64,000 bases of DNA from CAIYYO01 sp049299895 (GTDB lineage: Archaea; Altiarchaeota; Altiarchaeia; IMC4; QMZM01), in the NCBI GenBank assembly GCA_049299895.1, contig JBAQYF010000019.1:73231-137230 (forward strand), in the 5' to 3' direction. Under the pieces are notes generated by a model. That model made no database searches and had not been told where the DNA came from. It saw only the letters and a list, made by a program, of their open reading frames with translations. Within the stretch, counting starts at the first letter, position 1. The number at the start of each line of letters is the position of its first letter. A program made the position numbers and the translations under genes. Shown here one piece after another: positions 63,401 to 64,000 of the stretch.

Positions 63401-64000
63401 TCGACTCGTCAGTCAGAGTCTGATCCATCTCAGCTACCGGAAGTCCCAACGTAAAATTCTCATAGTGAAGCGACGAATTATGTATCAACGTTATCTCCTG
63501 CTGGTAGACCGGGACACTCAGATTCGAATCAGCCAATACGTCTACGCCGGAAAATGTCCCCGTTATCCCGCCCGCCTCCTCAACAATTATATCGACCGCA
63601 TCCGCAGGTATGAGAGATGAAATATCCATCGTATAGTTCTCCACCAAAAGCTCAACAGGAGAAGTCTTAAAGCGAATGGAAAAATCCGCAGATCCATTTA
63701 ATTCAATCAAGAAACACGAAGCATTCGAGAATGCTTCGTCTGAGTTATAAACTACAAGGTCGAATGCATCAGAAGGAACCGGCAAACACACCTCATACAT
63801 AGCCTCATTACCGGAAACATTCTCCAAAAGAAAATCCCGGCTCCAGGAGACAGGTACCCCGGGGATTATGTCACCCTGCTGCAAGTCGTATGCCTCCAAC
63901 ACGTAAGAACCATTCTCCGGGATGACGTCAGGCAATACTGCAAAAGAATCAGTCAACTGATCCATAACGCCTCCCCCAGGATAGAATTCCGCACGAACCG
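51450..64000 (-). CDS. Giant surface protein with ten LamG domains, N-terminus beyond the window
   Basis: At least 4182 codons: the frame is still open at base 64000 (VRAEFYPGGGV precedes the first in-window ATG at 63965). The visible part has Ig-like N-terminal domains (63965 to about 62500), then ten LamG-type lectin domains, each ending in a variant of NGSIDEVRIYNRSL (complements near 61853, 61186, 60256, 59548, 58592, 57930, 57022, 54266, 53292, 52312). Linkers carry WTQVNISIDEQNLDTFKFNW and YYGWANDSAGNS. A 2.7-kb block of CARDB/Ig-like domains (about 57000-54300) splits the array. Very many N-x-S/T sequons. No sortase or anchor signal at the end. Probably an adhesin or cell-contact protein. 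Confidence 0.88.
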   Translation of the reverse strand, partial: VRAEFYPGGGVMDQLTDSFAVLPDVIPENGSYVLEAYDLQQGDIIPGVPVSWSRDFLLENVSGNEAMYEVCLPVPSDAFDLVVYNSDEAFSNASCFLIELNGSADFSIRFKTSPVELLVENYTMDISSLIPADAVDIIVEEAGGITGTFSGVDVLADSNLSVPVYQQEITLIHNSSLHYENFTLGLPVAEMDQTLTDESTDKILLIDEEDVRGDRINVTVDRLSNKTYTLAPRIEVLQGAALIGEPVNWTLKLENVTVRYSTSAPQMNASFPEKSKGKWLKAVGITSNASMHYYNVSAYSGLEEKEGALIRLYWMENGSRIDVTEDVRYNVSLQDVNQNGIADLIYWNVPQLSDQFFEIELNILNVQSYPVVGGNWTVRINTSGMADLRIRAFNGTAWTDYADSGNDLMFLQVRCDGSVLSYEWVNDSVYVRNYSCSGIGYEASKVLTGGKHTLEFTYGNITLYAYNNATYTNISFIGQTESNGTAIARNWTEVNVSIVEPTLDTFKFNWDGTNYTFLGSAGNASPTYSGNYSDLVLALPMNEGTGNTSYDYSFYGNSGITRGSALKFDGSDDYVNTGTYFPLLTDNFSIGLWVKPGSAQVQYADIFGNHGGSYLGIVFQQDSTNLNNYSFAYGNGTAWVPATSNKLHLSSDLWQYLTVVKNSSACTIYLNGVPNITDSCTTPVTPNTGLNYMIGRGYGAGRAFNGTIDEFRIYNRSLGATEIAEHYNGIFSNNTGLVLYIPFSDLSGTNASDKSGQNNHGTLTSFADTSAGAGDNSGSGWTTYGRPMWTNRGKYSYGASFNGYDDYVSGNNSAFPGGNQSRTVSFWTKPGVITTDSYHIMYNDGVDSFSSSFHIGLLSGNKNLYVSQYGDALVGNIPVEGQWLFVSTTYDGSMYTLYENGISVGNKTMVTNIAPTQYAVGCNLAKTACYNGLIDDVRVYNRSLTTEEIRFQYSSSLARYNSTQWQFYSNVTGLVDGTYSYYGWVNDTAAGTGMTDTRYITIDSVAMALNFSAPTAGNGSIINVNSSQVNISINGSNLDTFIFNWNGTNYTFFGSAGNSTPVYSGNYSDLVLALPMNEGTGNVSYEYSSYKNNGTIRGSALKFDGLDDYIDTVGNVGITGSQARTVTLWFKPSGKQGRQDMFSFGATATSQMFNLLYDYSEADEGLYWGAYADDTAGNTNTIIRNEWNYVAVTYNGSILNVYINGNTTPDISAPHALSTGASTLYIGKSKENVGYYNGSIDDVRIYNRALTAAEIVEQYKGVYSNDTGLVLYLPFSDASGTNASDKSGMNNHGNLTNYANTTAGAGDTSASGWTTYGRPLWTYPGKEGFGMRFNGFDDYASVNDSASLDSAVNDMTISMWVKPGANQSATYAGLLDRHNCHLEGFTIQQDGAITNAFTFSLLIGVTGYCNEASNSSTQLTSEVWQNFVVQRSGTQVYHYLNGVLTKNCTAALGPLKETNNSLKIGYSCGSRYFNGSIDDVRIYNRSLSVQEIKVHYLSTLKKYDATQWQFYSNVTGLVDGTYSYYGWANDTIGNSAYTNTYTATSPRYLTVSFAAADTTAPFLNFSSPTGENGTTINRDWTQVNISIDEQNLDTFKFNWNGTNYSIYDDSLVLALNFDNNSAIGENSTGANDVSPYGNNCTVRGSALKFDGSNDWVNVSDSESLHLSSTGTVSAWVYVRAFKYGASMVGKSFDDFFKNSSYTISTTSTSDSVGNFWFVIANSVGQISTNTGDVYSTNRWYHILGTWNGTHVMLYVDGALKDDALQTINASINEIPLSIGTHSAISPNRLFNGSVDEVRVYNRSVSGEEAYQQYLGNYSNETGLVLYIPFVNASGSLASDLSGAGNNGMLIGFSDKSAAYGDTHNSGWTTYGRPLYTLNGKYSGAYTFNGLLDYASCGNASSLDILEALTIEAWIKRSSTGTVHCMVDKAYTASYGFCVVNDVLKGYINYGINDDAVTGSTSVDTSWHHVAFTYVNSTLEADVYLDGRLENNKTLAHGLTKSYQSLYVGKRGDGFPFNGSIDVVRIYNRSLSPQEIWLHYQSEFSKYNTSEYRFYANLTNLSSGTYIYYGWANDSAGNISETGARTLAVDTIYPLIGFASPTLLSNASTNVNSLYVNVSVNGSSPAGTAFIDFNRSLVGWWRFNNEAGENSTFVRDWSSYGNNGTCSDNSCPLFVSSGKFGGAYVFDGLDDFISVPYSPAFDGVFNDSDWSFSAWLNPRSAGDSTRNIFEGADHKPSIRMNNVSLFYVGAFINGTYTSICSFSPMPCNSWNYVTVTSNSTNISIYLNGTSVSSCAYKSFDWPASSFRIGGRSGEQFNGSIDEVRIWNRALSPEEINASYNAGLNRLYRNFTNLSDGYYNYTAYVQDAAGNVNFTSAYDVLVAGNAFDFSVNVSDLSYVPVSAGEFDNVSFNLTVHNNDVVNVSGLNLSFYVDSVLNSSVVVDIARNASHVIVFNWTASGGSHSFLWAVDSDGSFAESGESNNNVSLSVNVSWYACADLISPVNGGSVFRGNYTSSLPHEDVLGIVGNNLTVQGRVYLFYNSSVGVLANCSFYLNGSYLGMNATNSSGHCGLSFDKTVYAPGYYNLSVNYSDAGVNYSAAQGNSSIIFRLVRVRTDLDAINLRGNSRYMAGDAAVLNISVEDDFGWVDAANLTVKVKNTGMSCSVDGGEISVHTYPGDIERRGIGSYLSRTVLSSESDIHWCVYVSNYSENMSSSTHADLFVDPSTAFLNVTAYNSSLGVLDSSADVFDRNGYLLESKNFSLADSRISRYAALYDLYDINISSGIGSMVLRGVNLTLGNVSVGPQFASLEGGLPSDARNISTIVALDTTQFSMQNALITLPKSFRIDYIYHCTDWNYSSGVCGSWEKNSTGDYSYGENGTHFWFTVASFTAYAGGMGYNSNLTIWDDTDLESKYAGEQVLFYANYTNGTSGDPVNGTGIYCEYSENSSGSWSEAVNMSYNASSGVYEYNRSFASGGTYYYNISCVDHNTGYDNLSAADGFTIEADSTAPVLSFEDPTAGNGSTISVNWTRVNISIDEPNLDSFMFDWNGSNYSLYDDSLVLALNFNNNSAIGENSTLVLDVSGNGFVCDVSGGAVWNSSGRFGGAYQFLDSDDGVSCVVGINTSSSTFEFWLRDDDSSVDWGDYLNFDMDGSSRITFEYYNDSGVSMVMPVARVEGSYFDSPSIVLEEGFHHYAVVFSNVSGSRVSYRDGVLVGSYVDGWPGFMSAYVHIAQSDTKSMIDEVRVYDRALSAQEVWMHYQAEFAKYNSTTYRFYANLSNLSSGSYSYYGWANDSAGNSNYTNGYNASSPRYLTISLIEPDTMAPALNFSSPTAGNGSTITVNWTQVNISIEEQNLDSFKFNWNGTNYTFYDDSLVLALNFNNNSVLGDNSSYVVDSSGYGNNASCFLSSCPVWNASGRFGGAFKYNRSAVYFNVSHNPSVNFSNATAFTVEAWVYLVDVSGSAHLGIVSKGVSTGYFSLYYKRDSLQWRFLTYHGGVYLYAEKLDSSATNRWVHLTGVYNGSNTIRLYINGVLANSASGSIGDFSSAAPLEIGANKWTNWYWNGSIDEVRVYNRSLSAQEVWMHYQSEFMKYNSTQYRFYANLTNLSSGTYTYYGWANDTSGNSNYTNTYTAASPRYLTVSADTIAPALNFSFPTAGNGSTITVNSTQVNISITEQNLDFFKFNWNGSNYSIYDNSLVLDMNFNNNSAIGENSTFAVDVSRYGNNGTVLDAVWNSSGRFGSALSFDGDNDYVLFGNSSVLAPSDYLTVSAWVKFNMVSGTQFILSRGRNNWGSGYNVYSLNNKIWVSINLDDLNNSNEINIQSVSSVTTDVWYYVALTYNSSSGAQLYLNGVNETSSVLTGPIVYRAAQGDRFAVGVMSFAYPLYFDFNGSIDEVRLYNRTLSSREIWFQYRSEFQKYNSSTYLFYVNVTNLSSGTYSYYGWANDSAGNSNYTDSSNSRYLTIARSPPYVSLIAPANNSEWTESRTVNFTYNVSGGYDIVFCDLLLNDVVGQTNTLVTKNTDQYFNLFLPDGIYNWSVNCSDSEGHSGRSDDYNLSVSSDWLNPNITDVVDGPDPLGYGYNVSINASASSSFGISTVWIGITPPGGLETNYSMTNVSDLWQYNYTGTWKWGTYNYTIYVNDSANNINWTNGSFSVKANVSLTVATKKDSYGPNEIVNLTDPPAGV

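Overview
The window is archaeal chromosome. It carries an Orc1/Cdc6 initiator, an archaeosine tRNA-guanine transglycosylase, a TrmB-type regulator, TATA-box promoters that often sit 25-35 bases ahead of a start codon (leaderless or short-leader genes), and several secreted CARDB/COG1361 proteins. Coding DNA is of medium GC. The giant LamG protein, the secreted proteins with C-x4-C spacer motifs and the many small membrane proteins suggest an uncultured lineage, possibly DPANN, but no marker here settles the phylum. I recognised no rRNA, tRNA or CRISPR array.

Layout. 1-5.8 kb: a glycosyltransferase cut by the left edge, a very AT-rich stretch next to orc1/cdc6 (candidate replication origin), a PadR remnant and an MgtA-type P-type ATPase. 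6.2-15 kb: a membrane thioredoxin-fold protein, an iron-responsive dtxR-feoB pair with a visible operator, then a scarred island with two IS remnants, an AAA/DUF4143 ATPase, a displaced copy of the feoB 3' end, a cation/proton antiporter and a P-type ATPase gene whose catalytic core has been deleted.

15-35 kb holds three export modules. Each joins a transporter of a different class (MFS plus a HlyD-like adaptor; a split RND pump; a MacB-like ABC exporter) to a membrane-anchored CARDB/COG1361 protein and a regulator of a different family (MarR, PadR, TrmB). A palindrome lies at or near each promoter. Between modules 1 and 2 sits an array of small same-strand genes (HicBA, AbrB-RelE, a CPBP protease, a small membrane protein). 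They are separated by attC-like inverted repeats, so the array looks like an integron cassette cluster without an integrase.

35-44 kb is mostly ordinary housekeeping: PhzF, radical SAM, GNAT, a transglutaminase-like protein, RdgB, AIM24, a phosphoribosyltransferase, an inositol-phosphatase-like enzyme and TgtA.

44.3-64 kb encodes cell-surface proteins on the minus strand. A repeat-built Cys-rich lipoprotein is followed by what looks like one operon of more than 18 kb, in transcription order: a giant protein with ten LamG domains (its start lies beyond the right edge), a Cys-rich protein ending in a DUF1566-like domain, a 679-residue secreted protein, and three tandem proteins with phage tail-collar domains. 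Together they look like a surface adhesin or appendage system.
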